A DNA stretch of 49,706 nt from Herbaspirillum sp. CF444 (GCF_000282135.1 NZ_AKJW01000037.1:1-49706), one strand, 5' to 3'. Counted from the stretch's first letter, positions 16,691 through 26,108 are shown. A program made the numbers and translations. Notes: generated by a model from the letters alone, not told the origin.

Positions 16691-17857
16691 ATGAAAATCC
16701 ATGAGTATCAGGGCAAAGAAATCCTCCGCCAATTCGGCGTGACCGTTCCACGCGGCATTCCGTGCCAGTCCGTCGAAGACGCTGTCAAGGCAGCTGAAAC
16801 GCTCGGCGGTCCGGTGTGGGTCGTCAAGGCGCAAATCCACGCGGGCGGCCGCGGCAAGGGCGGCGGCGTGAAGGTCGCCAAGTCCCTGGAGCAAGTCAAG
16901 GAATACGCCGGCCAGATCCTCGGCATGCAACTGATCACCCACCAAACCGGCCCAGAAGGCCAAAAGGTGCGTCGCCTGCTGATCGAAGAAGGCGCGGACA
17001 TCAAGAAAGAACTGTACGTTTCCATGGTCACCGATCGTGTGAGCCAACGCGTGGTCCTGATGGCATCCAGCGAAGGCGGCATGGATATCGAAGAAGTTGC
17101 AGAAAGCCATCCTGAACTGATCCATCAGATCGCTATCGATCCGGCTACCGGCCTGACCGACGCCGATGCAGACAGCATCGCGACCAAGATCGGCGTGCCA
17201 GCCGCTTCCGTCGCCGACGCGCGCAAGCAATTGCAAGGTCTGTACAAGGCATACTGGGAAACCGATGCGTCCCTGGCTGAAATCAATCCGCTGATCCTGA
17301 CCGGCGACGGCAAGGTCATCGCTCTGGACGCGAAGTTCAACTTCGACTCCAACGCGCTGTTCCGTCATCCTGAGATCGTCGCTTACCGCGATCTGGACGA
17401 AGAAGATCCGGCTGAAATCGAAGCTTCGAAGTTCGATCTGGCCTACATCTCCCTCGACGGCAACATCGGCTGCCTGGTCAACGGCGCCGGTCTGGCCATG
17501 GCAACCATGGACACCATCAAGCTGTTCGGCGGCGAGCCTGCCAACTTCCTGGACGTCGGCGGCGGCGCAACGACAGAAAAGGTTACCGAAGCATTCAAGA
17601 TCATGCTGAAGAACCCGGAACTGAAGGCCATCCTGGTCAACATCTTCGGCGGCATCATGCGCTGTGACGTGATCGCCGAAGGCGTGATCGCTGCGTCCAA
17701 GGCCGTTTCCCTGAAAGTGCCGCTGGTCGTGCGCATGAAGGGCACCAACGAAGAAATCGGCAAGAAGCTGTTGGCCGACTCCGGCCTGCCGATCATCTCG
17801 GCAGACAGCATGGAAGAAGCTGCGCAAAAAGTTGTTGCTGCAGCCAACGGTAAATAA
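16691..17857 (+). CDS. sucC: succinyl-CoA synthetase (ADP-forming) beta subunit
   Basis: A 388-aa beta subunit that, with SucD, converts succinyl-CoA, ADP and phosphate to succinate, CoA and ATP in the TCA cycle. The N-terminal ATP-grasp domain begins [17 protein letters not shown] and contains [18 protein letters not shown]. The C-terminal domain contains [19 protein letters not shown] and [15 protein letters not shown]. Length is typical. A GGAAGCTCCC stretch lies just before the ATG. sucD follows after 17 bp. Confidence 0.98.
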   Translation: MKIHEYQGKEILRQFGVTVPRGIPCQSVEDAVKAAETLGGPVWVVKAQIHAGGRGKGGGVKVAKSLEQVKEYAGQILGMQLITHQTGPEGQKVRRLLIEEGADIKKELYVSMVTDRVSQRVVLMASSEGGMDIEEVAESHPELIHQIAIDPATGLTDADADSIATKIGVPAASVADARKQLQGLYKAYWETDASLAEINPLILTGDGKVIALDAKFNFDSNALFRHPEIVAYRDLDEEDPAEIEASKFDLAYISLDGNIGCLVNGAGLAMATMDTIKLFGGEPANFLDVGGGATTEKVTEAFKIMLKNPELKAILVNIFGGIMRCDVIAEGVIAASKAVSLKVPLVVRMKGTNEEIGKKLLADSGLPIISADSMEEAAQKVVAAANGK

Positions 17858-17874
17858 TAGGACAAGGAATAGCT

Positions 17875-18756
17875 ATGTCGATTCTGATCAATAAAGACAC
17901 CAAAGTCATCACCCAAGGCATCACCGGCAAAACCGGTCAATTCCACACTCGCATGTGCCGCGACTACGCGAACGGCAAGAACGCATTCGTTGCAGGCGTG
18001 AACCCGAAAAAGGCCGGCGAAGATTTCGAAGGCATTCCAATTTTCGCGAATGTGTCCGAAGCCAAGAAGGCAACCGGCGCGACTGTTTCCGTGATCTACG
18101 TTCCGCCGGCAGGCGCAGCCGCTGCAATCTGGGAAGCTGTTGAAGCCGATCTGGATCTGGCCATCTGTATCACTGAAGGCATTCCTGTGCGCGACATGAT
18201 GGAACTGAAAAACCGCATGGCAAAGGCCGGCAGCAAGACATTGCTGCTGGGCCCCAACTGCCCGGGTCTGATCACTCCGGACGAAATCAAGATCGGCATC
18301 ATGCCGGGCCACATTCACAAAAAGGGCCGCATCGGCGTGGTGTCGCGTTCGGGCACACTGACTTATGAAGCCGTCGGTCAGTTGACGGCGCTGGGCCTGG
18401 GGCAATCGTCCGCAGTCGGTATCGGCGGCGACCCGATCAACGGTCTGAAGCACATCGACATCATGAAGGCCTTCAATGATGATCCTGACACCGACGCCGT
18501 CATCATGATCGGTGAAATCGGCGGTCCTGACGAAGCCAACGCTTCGTACTGGGTCAAGGACAACATGAAGAAGCCGGTCATCGGCTTTATCGCCGGCGTG
18601 ACTGCACCTCCAGGCAAGCGCATGGGCCACGCCGGTGCGCTGATCTCCGGTGGCGCCGACACTGCCGAAGCCAAGCTGGCAATCATGGAAGAGTGCGGCA
18701 TCAAGGCAACACGCAATCCTTCCGAAATGGCGCGTCTGCTGAAGTCGGTTCTGTAA
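17875..18756 (+). CDS. sucD: succinyl-CoA synthetase alpha subunit
   Basis: A 293-aa alpha subunit with the CoA-binding domain first (MSILINKDTKVITQGITGK; the GITGKTG loop) and the ligase domain after. The phospho-histidine lies in RMGHAGALISGG near residue 246. It forms an operon with sucC and is followed by a strong terminator. Confidence 0.98.
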   Translation: MSILINKDTKVITQGITGKTGQFHTRMCRDYANGKNAFVAGVNPKKAGEDFEGIPIFANVSEAKKATGATVSVIYVPPAGAAAAIWEAVEADLDLAICITEGIPVRDMMELKNRMAKAGSKTLLLGPNCPGLITPDEIKIGIMPGHIHKKGRIGVVSRSGTLTYEAVGQLTALGLGQSSAVGIGGDPINGLKHIDIMKAFNDDPDTDAVIMIGEIGGPDEANASYWVKDNMKKPVIGFIAGVTAPPGKRMGHAGALISGGADTAEAKLAIMEECGIKATRNPSEMARLLKSVL

Positions 18757-18859
18757 TTCATTTGCCGCAATAGCAAGCAAACGGCAGGTTGGATGGATTT
18801 GTCGCAGCTGTTGCAATCGTTGCAGTATCGGCAGAACTTCCCGGCCTGACCGGTGACAT

Positions 18860-18897
18860 AACAAGATGGGGAGCTCCGGCTCCCCATCTTGTTTTCG
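18860..18897 (+). terminator. intrinsic terminator of sucCD
   Basis: Perfect 15-base arms 18860-18874 and 18879-18893 (AAGATGGGGAGC / GCTCCCCATCTT core) around TCCG, ending in a short T-run. It separates sucCD from terC. Confidence 0.85.
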
Positions 18898-18924
18898 TGT
18901 CCATACATTATTGGGGGGCGGTAA

Positions 18925-19647
18925 ATGGATTTTTTACTGGAGTTGAACTGGCTCGCAGTCGGCCAGATCATCCTGATCGATATTTTGCTCGGTGGCGACA
19001 ACGCCATCGTGATCGCCCTGGCATGCCGCAATCTGCCCGACAACCTGCGTTTGCGCGGCATCCTGTGGGGCACCTTCGGCGCCATCGCCATTCGCATCGT
19101 GCTGATCGCCTTTGCGGTGACTTTGCTGCAGATGCCGTTCATCAAGCTGGTCGGCGGCATTCTGTTGTTCTGGATCGGCACCAAGCTGCTCAGCGACAAT
19201 GACGAACATGGCGACATCAGCGGCAGCGATAAACTGCTCGCGGCGATCAAGACCATCATCGTCGCCGATCTGGTGATGAGCCTCGACAATGTGATCGCCA
19301 TTGCCAGCGCCGCAGAACAGGCCGGCGAGCATCAGTTGCTGCTGGTGATTTTCGGCATTCTGGTCAGCATTCCCATTATCGTGTGGGGCAGCACGCTGGT
19401 GCTCAAGCTGATGGAAAAGGTGCCGCTCATCATCACATTGGGCGCGGCCTTGCTGGGTTATCTCGCGGGGGGCATGATCATTTCGGACGTGGCGATCAAG
19501 GATTGGGTGCAGACTTATCTACCGCATCATGAATTCACGGTGCCGGGCCTGCAATTGCACTTGAGCCTGCCGGGCGTGATCGGTGCTGTGGGTGTCGTGA
19601 TCGTCGGCAGCTGGCTGGCGCGCAGGGCGCACAAGCAGGTAGCGTGA
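18925..19647 (+). CDS. TerC/YjbE-family integral membrane protein
   Basis: A 240-aa protein with about seven membrane helices. The two family signatures with buried aspartates are present: LIDILLGGDNAIVIALACRNLP (about 17-38) and IVADLVMSLDNVIAIASAAE. The family includes tellurite-resistance TerC and Mn(II) exporters such as YceF/YkoY of Bacillus; metal export, perhaps to load exoenzymes, is the likely role, though the substrate is not determined by sequence. I looked for a yybP-ykoY manganese riboswitch in the 168 bp upstream and did not recognise one. GGGGGCGG precedes the ATG. Confidence 0.88.
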   Translation: MDFLLELNWLAVGQIILIDILLGGDNAIVIALACRNLPDNLRLRGILWGTFGAIAIRIVLIAFAVTLLQMPFIKLVGGILLFWIGTKLLSDNDEHGDISGSDKLLAAIKTIIVADLVMSLDNVIAIASAAEQAGEHQLLLVIFGILVSIPIIVWGSTLVLKLMEKVPLIITLGAALLGYLAGGMIISDVAIKDWVQTYLPHHEFTVPGLQLHLSLPGVIGAVGVVIVGSWLARRAHKQVA

Positions 19648-19844
19648 TGTCGGCAGGCAAGGAACGCTGCTCTGTCAGCGTTATCCCGCCTTGGTCGCGT
19701 GGTTATAAAAATGTTCACAAATTTGCCGTTGGCGAATATGATCCATGCGGGGAGTATGGCGTTGCCCGAGAGAAAACCGCGGCGATGGACAGACAGCCAG
19801 GCGACGCTCCCGAAAACCCGATTTTTTTGTAATAGGAAAACAAT

Positions 19845-20348
19845 ATGCAAGCAACACGGTCTGGACGCTATACACAAACCGGTTTCACCCTGATTGAACT
19901 GATGATCGTCATCGCCATTGTCGGCGTTCTGGCGATGGTGGCGATTCCGCAGTACCGGGATTATCTGATCCGCGCCAAAGTGGTCGAAGGGCTGAACCTC
20001 GCGGCGCCGGCCAAGATGGCGGTGGCGGAAGCGATCAATGCCAAGGGCGGCACCAATTTCACCGCTGCGGAGACCGGCTACACTTTCCCGACAGCCACGT
20101 CTCACGTCGACAGCATCACCATTTCGAGTGCGGCTAACGGCAGCGGTGGCGGTGTGATCACGATTAAGTTCGGGCAAATCGGCGGCGATGGCAACGGAAC
20201 GACGTTGATACTGACGCCCCAGGTAACGCCCGGCGCCATCAACTGGGTATGCCGCGCGGCGCCTGCAAACGCATCGGCGACGAATCCCGCACCTGCAAAT
20301 GCGGCGACCCTGCCGGCCAACTACGCGCCGGAAAACTGCCGCGGCTGA
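19845..20348 (+). CDS. type IV pilin (PilA-like)
   Basis: A 167-aa prepilin. After a short basic leader ([13 protein letters not shown]) comes the prepilin peptidase site [23 protein letters not shown] with the key E5, then [21 protein letters not shown], typical of PilA of betaproteobacteria. The C-terminal disulfide pair is C (INWVCRAAP) and C (PENCRG); the loop between them is unusually rich in Ala/Asn/Pro ([21 protein letters not shown]). It would be the main subunit of a retractile pilus. No assembly genes are nearby, so it stands alone between terC and moaC. AATAGGA precedes the start. Confidence 0.9.
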   Translation: MQATRSGRYTQTGFTLIELMIVIAIVGVLAMVAIPQYRDYLIRAKVVEGLNLAAPAKMAVAEAINAKGGTNFTAAETGYTFPTATSHVDSITISSAANGSGGGVITIKFGQIGGDGNGTTLILTPQVTPGAINWVCRAAPANASATNPAPANAATLPANYAPENCRG

Positions 20349-20364
20349 CATCGATGCAGCAAAT

Positions 20365-20394
20365 AAAAAAGCGTGCGGGCAGCACGCTTTTTTT
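20365..20394. terminator. bidirectional terminator between pilin and moaC
   Basis: Arms 20365-20376 and 20382-20393 (AAAAAAGCGTGC / GCACGCTTTTTT) around GGGCA. The A- and T-runs let it end the plus-strand pilin and the minus-strand moaC transcripts. Confidence 0.85.
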
Positions 20395-20412
20395 ACGCCC
20401 GCGGCATTTGAT

Positions 20413-20928
20413 TCAGGCCTGCGACCACGATCCCGATTTGCCGCCGTGTTTTTCCTGCACGCGCACATCCGTCATGACCATGCCTCGGTCGATCGCCTTC
20501 GACATGTCGTAAATCGTCAGCAGACCGACTTGCACGGCGGTCAGCGCTTCCATTTCCACGCCGGTCTTGCCCTGCGTTTCCACGCGGACGGTGCAATGGA
20601 TGCCGGACTGCGCCTGGTCGATGTCAAACTCGACCGAGACGTGCGTCAGTGCCAGCGGATGGCACAGCGGGATCAGGTCGCTGGTGCGCTTGGAGGCCAT
20701 GATGGCGGCAATGCGGGCGATGCCGAGAACGTCGCCTTTTTTTGCCGTGCCGGACTGAATCACGGCCAGCGTTTCCGGTTTCATGCGGATGGTGCCGCTG
20801 GCGATGGCGACCCGGTGCGTTTCCGCTTTGCCGCCGACGTCCACCATATGCGCCTGGCCGCCCTGATCGAAATGGGTCAGCCCCTGGTTGTGGTCGGCAT
20901 CGGAAGATATCGTCTTGGAAGAAGTCAT
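20413..20928 (-). CDS. moaC: cyclic pyranopterin monophosphate synthase
   Basis: A 171-aa MoaC, which with MoaA makes cyclic pyranopterin monophosphate from GTP, the first step of molybdenum cofactor synthesis. Family stretches are clear: [54 protein letters not shown] and [25 protein letters not shown]. Length is slightly above the usual 160 because of a polar N-terminus. It is divergent from the BepA-like gene, with 74 bp between the starts. Confidence 0.96.
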   Translation of the reverse strand: MTSSKTISSDADHNQGLTHFDQGGQAHMVDVGGKAETHRVAIASGTIRMKPETLAVIQSGTAKKGDVLGIARIAAIMASKRTSDLIPLCHPLALTHVSVEFDIDQAQSGIHCTVRVETQGKTGVEMEALTAVQVGLLTIYDMSKAIDRGMVMTDVRVQEKHGGKSGSWSQA

Positions 20929-21002
20929 GGCGGCAGAATGTCGGAGCGGTGAATACTGCGAGTATCATAGCAGGCATCGCAGGTAACTATTTCATTGTCT
21001 CT

Positions 21003-22568
21003 ATGCGTCAGCCCGTCGTTCCCGATCGAAAAAAACTCCCCCTAGCGCCGCCGCCTCGACGTCGACGTTTGCGCCCCTTGCTGGCGGCGCTGGCCTTGTC
21101 GCTTGCAGTCTTGCCTCTGGCCGTTGCGCCCAACCTCGGCACCGCACAAACCTTGCCCACGCTCGGCGATACCGATCGCGAAGGTTTGTCGCCGCTGATG
21201 GAGCGCAAATTGGGTGAGCAGATCATGAAGGAGATCCGGCATGACCCCGATTATCTAGATGACGGTCCGTTGCTTGAATACCTGAACAACTTCGGTTCGA
21301 ATCTGGTCGGGGTGCGCCCCGACGTGCGAGGGGAGGCCGGTTACGACTTCTTCTTTTTCGCCGTGCGCGATCCGGTGCTCAATGCGTTCGCCTTGCCGGG
21401 CGGTTTCATCGCCGTGCATTCCGGCCTGTTGCTGGCGGCGCAAAGCGAATCCGAGCTGGCTTCCGTACTGGCGCATGAAATCGGCCACGTGGCGCAGCGT
21501 CACATCGCGCGCATGATCGGTCAGCAAAAGCAGAACTCCATGATCCAGCTGGCCTCCATCGTGCTCGGTGCGTTGGCGGGCGTGTCCAAGGTCGGCGGCG
21601 ACGCCGCCATGGCGACGATGATGGGCGGCACCGGCGTGGCGATGCAGCGGCAATTGAATTTCAGCCGCGACGCCGAGCGCGAAGCCGACCGTGTCGGTCT
21701 GCAGATCCTGCGCGACGGCGGTTTTGATACCTCCGGCATGGTCGCGTTTTTCGGTCGTTTGCAAAGCGCCTCGCGCAATTTCGGTGACACCTTGCCGCCT
21801 TATTTGCTGACGCACCCGCTGACGACGGAGCGTATCGCCGACATCCAGGCACGCATTCGCGACCAACGTTACAAGCAGCGCGCGGATAATCCCGACTTCC
21901 AGCTGATCCGCGCGCGCGTGCGGCTGCTGCAAGACAATTCGGCGCAAGGCGTGCGCGACGCACAAACGTATTTCGAGTCGCAATTGCGCCAGAACACCAA
22001 GATGCAGATCATGGTGTCCAAGTATGGGCTGGCGTATGCGGCCTACCTGCAGCGTTCCTACGACAAGGCGGAAAGCCTGCTGCAAGAAGCACGCGCCGCG
22101 TCGCAGCCGATGGTGCCGAGCATCTTGTTCAGCAACCTGGAGATCGATATCAAGATCGCCAAGAAACAACCCGAACAGGCACTCAAGATCGCCGAAGCCT
22201 TGCGCAAACAGTTTCCGATTTCGCGCATGGCGGCGCGGCAATATGCCGACGCGCTGATTGAAAGCCGGCGCTACGATCAGGCCGTCGCTTATTTGCGCGA
22301 CCAGGCGCAGCTCTACCGCAGCGAAGTGGCGGTGCAGGATCTGCTCGCCAAGGCGTACGCGGGGCAGGGCAAGCAGGCCCTGCAGCATATGGCGCTGGCG
22401 GAATCCTATTTCCTGTCGGGCAGTTTGCCGGCGGCGATTGAGCAATTGGGTATTGCGCGCACGGCGCCGGATGCGACCTTCTATGACCAGGCCATGATCG
22501 ATGCGCGTGAGCGCGAGCTCAAAGAGCGGTGGAAAGAAGAAATGAAAGAGACCAAAGGACGTGGATAG
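21003..22568 (+). CDS. M48 metalloprotease with TPR repeats (BepA/YfgC-like)
   Basis: A 521-aa exported protease/chaperone. A basic N-terminus (RRRRLRP) and hydrophobic signal (LLAALALSLAVLPLAVAP) end near TAQ. The M48 catalytic motif HEIGHVAQRH has zinc ligands H158 and H162 with catalytic E159; the third ligand is E225 in SRDAEREADRVG. The C-terminal half (about 300-510) is helical with TPR-like repeats. In E. coli, BepA assists LptD maturation and degrades misassembled outer-membrane proteins; the same envelope role is likely here. The ATG at 21003 is chosen because the longer frame overlaps moaC antisense. Confidence 0.92.
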   Translation: MRQPVVPDRKKLPLAPPPRRRRLRPLLAALALSLAVLPLAVAPNLGTAQTLPTLGDTDREGLSPLMERKLGEQIMKEIRHDPDYLDDGPLLEYLNNFGSNLVGVRPDVRGEAGYDFFFFAVRDPVLNAFALPGGFIAVHSGLLLAAQSESELASVLAHEIGHVAQRHIARMIGQQKQNSMIQLASIVLGALAGVSKVGGDAAMATMMGGTGVAMQRQLNFSRDAEREADRVGLQILRDGGFDTSGMVAFFGRLQSASRNFGDTLPPYLLTHPLTTERIADIQARIRDQRYKQRADNPDFQLIRARVRLLQDNSAQGVRDAQTYFESQLRQNTKMQIMVSKYGLAYAAYLQRSYDKAESLLQEARAASQPMVPSILFSNLEIDIKIAKKQPEQALKIAEALRKQFPISRMAARQYADALIESRRYDQAVAYLRDQAQLYRSEVAVQDLLAKAYAGQGKQALQHMALAESYFLSGSLPAAIEQLGIARTAPDATFYDQAMIDARERELKERWKEEMKETKGRG

Positions 22569-22598
22569 CCGAGGCGAAGCCAGCGACCAGTCAGCGGT

Positions 22599-23201
22599 TC
22601 AAGTTGTCGGCGCAGCGCGTGGTTGCGCGACGAAATCGAATTGTTTTGCCAGATTCTCTGCCGAGGTCCATTGCAAGACCAGGGGCTGTCCGGCGTGCGG
22701 CAAGCTCAGTGCGCCACGGTGCTCTCCCTCGAACCATGCCATGATTTGTTCGTCGCTGGCCGTGGCGCCATTCAGTACGAGCGTGGCGAGCACGCCGGCA
22801 GCGTCTCTGTCATCCAGCACGGCAATAACTTTTCCCGCCTCCAGCAGCAAGCGTCCCTCTTGCGTCAGCCAGGCCTGCGACGGCGTCGACAGCGCCATGC
22901 CTGTGTGCAGGAGGAAGCCTGCCGTCGGATCGGTGCGGACGACGTAGGGGGTGATCTCCAGATCGACATAGACGCGCTGCGGACCGTTCTGGAAATACCA
23001 GCGGCCGTCGGTGTCGTGCATGTAATTGCGATTGATGAAGCCCAGCAGCGTCTGATGATTGATCTTGTCGCCCGGCAGCCCGAGATGTTGCGCGCGTTCA
23101 TCGCGCATGCGCCAGTTGCCGCGCGCGTCCAGCATCAGCCAGCCGAAGCAGTGCGGCACGTTGGGCCATTTGGCCATGGCCTGCCGGACGATGTCATCCA
23201 T
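22599..23201 (-). CDS. conserved hypothetical protein, DUF-type
   Basis: A 200-aa protein whose function I do not know. It begins MDDIVRQAMAKWPNVPHCFG and has a well-ordered Trp-, Tyr- and Phe-rich N-terminal part (GWLMLDARGNWRMRDE, DGRWYFQNGPQRVYVDLEITPYVVRTD). I have the impression that similar proteins occur in other Burkholderiales, but could not check. No membrane segment or catalytic motif. The start at 23201 lies 4 bp after the stop of the hydrolase gene, so it is translated from the same transcript. Codon use matches its neighbours. Confidence 0.75.
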   Translation of the reverse strand: MDDIVRQAMAKWPNVPHCFGWLMLDARGNWRMRDERAQHLGLPGDKINHQTLLGFINRNYMHDTDGRWYFQNGPQRVYVDLEITPYVVRTDPTAGFLLHTGMALSTPSQAWLTQEGRLLLEAGKVIAVLDDRDAAGVLATLVLNGATASDEQIMAWFEGEHRGALSLPHAGQPLVLQWTSAENLAKQFDFVAQPRAAPTT

Positions 23202-23205
23202 ACGC

Positions 23206-24156
23206 TTATTTGCCTTCGAAGAAATGCAGCATGCGCTGCGGCAGCCAACCCAGATTGCCCGGCGGCGCGCCGGTGGCGAAACCGACATGGCCGCCTTCTT
23301 CAGGATATTCCAGTTTGACGCAGGCGGCAGCGCTTTTGGGTAAATACTGCGCCGGCAGGAAGGGATCGTTCTGTGCGTTCAATACCAGCGTCGGCACGGT
23401 GATGTCGTGCAGGATGTGTTTGGCGCTGGCGCGATCCCAGTAGTCCTCGGTGTTGCGGTAGCCGTGCAGTGGCGCCGTGACGATATTGTCGAAGGTATAG
23501 AGGTCGCGCGCCTGCATCAGCGCGTCGCGGCTGAACAGGTCGGGAAACTGATCGAGTTTGAGCAGGCTCTTGGTGCGCATGGTGCGCAGGAACACGTGCG
23601 AATAGATCCGATTGAAACCGCGCGCCAGCGCCGCACCGCCGCCGGCCAGGTCGAGCGGCGCCGAGATGGCGCAAGCGGCGTCGATGAATTCCGCCTGATG
23701 CTGTGATTCGCCCAGCCAGCGCAGCAAGGCGTTCGCGCCCAGGGATACCCCGGCGGCATAGAATTTCTCCGCGCCGATGGCGCTGCGGTGTGTAGCCAGG
23801 CGGCGCAAAATCCAGTCGAGTTCGCCGCTGTCGCCGGAATGATAAAAGCGCGGCGCCAGGTTGATCTCGCCCGAGCAGCCGCGGAAATGCGGCACCACGC
23901 CCGACCATCCGCGCGCCGCGACGGCGGCCATGAAGGCGCGGCTGTAGTGGCTGTCCGACGAGCCTTCCAGTCCGTGGAACAGTACCGCCAGCGGTTGGCC
24001 CGGTTTGCCGTCGACGAAGTCGACGTCGATGAAGTCGGCGTCAGGCGTGTCCCAGCGCTCGCGCCGGAAACGCACCGACGGTTTGGCGATGAAGGTGGCG
24101 GGGTAGATTGTTTGCAGGTTGCCGCCGGGAAGCCAGCGGGGTGCGGAGTAGTGCAT
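23206..24156 (-). CDS. alpha/beta hydrolase, YheT family
   Basis: A 316-aa hydrolase of the YheT/AB-hydrolase-4 group (putative esterases). The beginning HYSAPRWLPGGNLQTIYPA is characteristic of the family. The nucleophile elbow is GVSLGANALLRWLGE, with the oxyanion HGLEGSSDSHYSR upstream; the late Asp (NAQNDPFLP) and His (EEGGHVGF) complete the triad. The physiological substrate is unknown. I chose the ATG at 24156 over a TTG seven codons upstream. It is co-transcribed with the 200-aa gene downstream. Confidence 0.9.
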   Translation of the reverse strand: MHYSAPRWLPGGNLQTIYPATFIAKPSVRFRRERWDTPDADFIDVDFVDGKPGQPLAVLFHGLEGSSDSHYSRAFMAAVAARGWSGVVPHFRGCSGEINLAPRFYHSGDSGELDWILRRLATHRSAIGAEKFYAAGVSLGANALLRWLGESQHQAEFIDAACAISAPLDLAGGGAALARGFNRIYSHVFLRTMRTKSLLKLDQFPDLFSRDALMQARDLYTFDNIVTAPLHGYRNTEDYWDRASAKHILHDITVPTLVLNAQNDPFLPAQYLPKSAAACVKLEYPEEGGHVGFATGAPPGNLGWLPQRMLHFFEGK

Positions 24157-24251
24157 CTGACTTTTTACGTATATCAAGAGAAGTGCGGAAGTGCGGCAGG
24201 AACGTGTTGCGGCAGCGCCGGACGAATTTCCTGCCGCGAGGTATTCAACAG

Positions 24252-24683
24252 CTAGTGCAGCATCGTTTCGGTCAGCGGCTCCGTCGGCGCAGGGCCGGGA
24301 GCCACCGAAGCGTGATGGGTGACGATGCGCCAGCCTTGCGCGGTCTTCATGTAAATGTTGGTGGCGATCACGTGCACGTCGGCGCGGGCGTTTTCCGGAT
24401 GCTGGATATCTTCGATGACGTTGTGTACCGCCGTGGTCATCGTGTGCGCTGCATGCAGTTGGCGCGGCTGGATATGCAGGCCGCCGCGCGCCAGGATTTC
24501 TTCCCAGGAATTGCGGATCGCCACGTGGCCGATCAGGCGCACCGCGCCCGGATGGACGCAGACGATTTCTTCATCCTCGGCCCACAATGCCATCAGGGCT
24601 TCCAGGTCGGCCCTGGCGAGCGCGTCGTAGTAGGCCGCTTCAACTTCGTCGGGTGAACCTTGTATCAGTTTGGCGCGTGGCAT
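24252..24683 (-). CDS. NTF2-like (SnoaL-type) protein
   Basis: A 143-aa single-domain protein of the NTF2-like superfamily. Residues 11-130 have the usual helix then curved sheet pattern: VEAAYYDALARADLEALMALWAEDEEIVCVHPGAVRLIGHVAIRNSWEEIL, followed by VIATNIYMKTAQGWRIVTHHAS. Members range from ketosteroid isomerases to proteins of unknown role; no specific catalytic set is evident, so function is open. GGAG precedes the ATG. A terminator lies upstream, so it has its own promoter. Confidence 0.82.
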   Translation of the reverse strand: MPRAKLIQGSPDEVEAAYYDALARADLEALMALWAEDEEIVCVHPGAVRLIGHVAIRNSWEEILARGGLHIQPRQLHAAHTMTTAVHNVIEDIQHPENARADVHVIATNIYMKTAQGWRIVTHHASVAPGPAPTEPLTETMLH

Positions 24684-24703
24684 GTCTTCTCCGGAGGAAA
24701 AAG

Positions 24704-24739
24704 CAAAGAGGGCCAGTCAAATCTTGGTGGCCCTCTTTG
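24704..24739 (-). terminator. intrinsic terminator downstream of the ilvE/zinc-ribbon genes
   Basis: Perfect 12-base arms 24704-24715 and 24728-24739 (AAAGAGGGCCA / TGGCCCTCTTT core) with a 12-base loop. Read on the minus strand it is followed by CTTTTT. Confidence 0.8.
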
Positions 24740-24767
24740 TCTGTGTCGCTATGGCGTGTCGTCGTGC

Positions 24768-24965
24768 TTAGTGCGCCTTGACGACGGCGCCCGGTTTCAA
24801 CTGGTATTGCGTGCCGCAATACGGGCACTTGGCGGCGCCGTGCGCGTCCAGCTCGAGGAACACGCGCGGGTGCGACGACCAGTGCGGCATGTTCGGATTC
24901 GGACAGTGGGCCGGCAGGTCTTTGCCGTCGAGTTGTACGGGCTGGGTTTGTTGAACTTGGCTCAT
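24768..24965 (-). CDS. zinc-finger (zf-CHCC) domain protein
   Basis: A 65-aa protein of the zf-CHCC family, related to the mitochondrial complex I subunit NDUFS6. Zinc ligands fit C21 (AHCPNPNMPH), a downstream His and the CPYC pair (residues 47 and 50) in AAKCPYCGTQYQL. Its cellular role in bacteria is not established. It lies 71 bp downstream of ilvE in the same direction and before a terminator, so it is probably the last gene of that transcript. Confidence 0.88.
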   Translation of the reverse strand: MSQVQQTQPVQLDGKDLPAHCPNPNMPHWSSHPRVFLELDAHGAAKCPYCGTQYQLKPGAVVKAH

Positions 24966-25036
24966 GTGATTCTCCGTTGCTGGGTGCTTTAAATGCGATG
25001 CGGTAGTTCAGTGTATTCGTTCAGGTGTATCCGATA

Positions 25037-25957
25037 TCAGACCAGCGTCAGCCAGTGTTGATATTGCGGCGCCTTGCCCGACACCACGTCGAAGAACAGG
25101 GTTTGCAGTTTTTCGGTGATCGGGCCGCGCGCGCCGTTGCCGATGGTACGGTTGTCGAGCTCGCGGATCGGCGTGATTTCGGCGGCGGTGCCGGTGAAGA
25201 AGGCTTCGTCGCAGCAATACATTTCATCGCGCGTGATGCGTTTCTCGATGACCTCGATGCCGAGGTCGCGCGCCATCGTCAACACGGCGTCGCGCGTGAT
25301 GCCGTCGAGGCAGGATGCCAGATCGGGGGTGTACACCTTGCCGTTCTTGACGATGAAGACGTTTTCGCCGGAGCCTTCCGACACATAGCCGTCGGTGTCC
25401 AGCAGCAATGCTTCGTCGTAGCCGTCGGCCAGCGCTTCCTGGTTGGCAAGGATGGAATTGATGTAATAGCCCGACGCCTTGGCGCGCACCAGCGACACGT
25501 TGACGTGATGGCGGCTGAAGGATGATGTCTTGACGCGGATGCCCTTGGTGATGCCGTCTTCGCCGAGGTAGGCGCCCCATGGCCAGGCGGCGATGGCGAC
25601 GTGGATCTTGTTGCCCTTGGCGGACACGCCGAGCTTCTCCGAGCCGATCCAGATCAGCGGACGGATGTAGCAGGATTCGAGTTTGTTTTCACGCACCACC
25701 TGGCGTTGCGCTTCGAGGATGGTGGCCTGGTCGAACGGAACTTCCATCTGAAAAATCTTGGCCGAGTTGAACAGGCGCTGGGTATGTTCTTTCAGGCGGA
25801 AAATCGCGGTGCCCTGCGGCGTTTTGTACGCGCGCACGCCTTCGAATACGCCCATGCCGTAATGCAGCGTGTGGGTCAGTACGTGAATGGTGGCGTCGCG
25901 CCAATCGATCAGTGCGCCGTCTTTCCAGATTTTTCCGTCGCGGTCGGCCATGGACAT
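25037..25957 (-). CDS. ilvE: branched-chain amino acid aminotransferase
   Basis: A 306-aa class IV PLP aminotransferase that makes leucine, isoleucine and valine from their 2-oxo acids using glutamate. The PLP lysine is about K160 (SLVRAKASGYYINSILANQEA). Other family stretches are HTLHYGMGVFEGVRAY, the cofactor-binding EGSGENVFIV and FFTGTAAEITPI. I take the ATG at 25957 because GGAG lies 9 bp upstream; another ATG two codons later is possible. The azlCD exporter genes diverge from it, which fits branched-chain amino acid metabolism. Confidence 0.96.
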   Translation of the reverse strand: MSMADRDGKIWKDGALIDWRDATIHVLTHTLHYGMGVFEGVRAYKTPQGTAIFRLKEHTQRLFNSAKIFQMEVPFDQATILEAQRQVVRENKLESCYIRPLIWIGSEKLGVSAKGNKIHVAIAAWPWGAYLGEDGITKGIRVKTSSFSRHHVNVSLVRAKASGYYINSILANQEALADGYDEALLLDTDGYVSEGSGENVFIVKNGKVYTPDLASCLDGITRDAVLTMARDLGIEVIEKRITRDEMYCCDEAFFTGTAAEITPIRELDNRTIGNGARGPITEKLQTLFFDVVSGKAPQYQHWLTLV

Positions 25958-26108
25958 GGTGAAAGTCTCCGATGAATAGTAAAGGTGCGTCAAAGCTGCA
26001 AAGTCCACATTTTAACGGAACAAGCGCGTAAAAAGTTTCATCTATAAAATGTTCGGACTACGTAAAAATGCTATGTGGCAAGTTCCAACAAAAGCGACCA
26101 AGGTAAGA

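Noticed and set aside
18757..18924. yybP-ykoY manganese riboswitch before terC
   Set aside because: The gap is short, contains the sucCD terminator and shows none of the conserved loop sequences I would expect.
19648..19844. Sigma-54 promoter for the pilin gene
   Set aside because: Several TGGC motifs occur but none has a GC/TTGC element at the right spacing.
24193..24237. 10-bp inverted repeat (GCGGCAGGAA / TTCCTGCCGC) between the hydrolase and NTF2-like genes
   Set aside because: The loop is 25 bases and no T-run follows, so it is not a convincing terminator; probably chance in GC-rich sequence.
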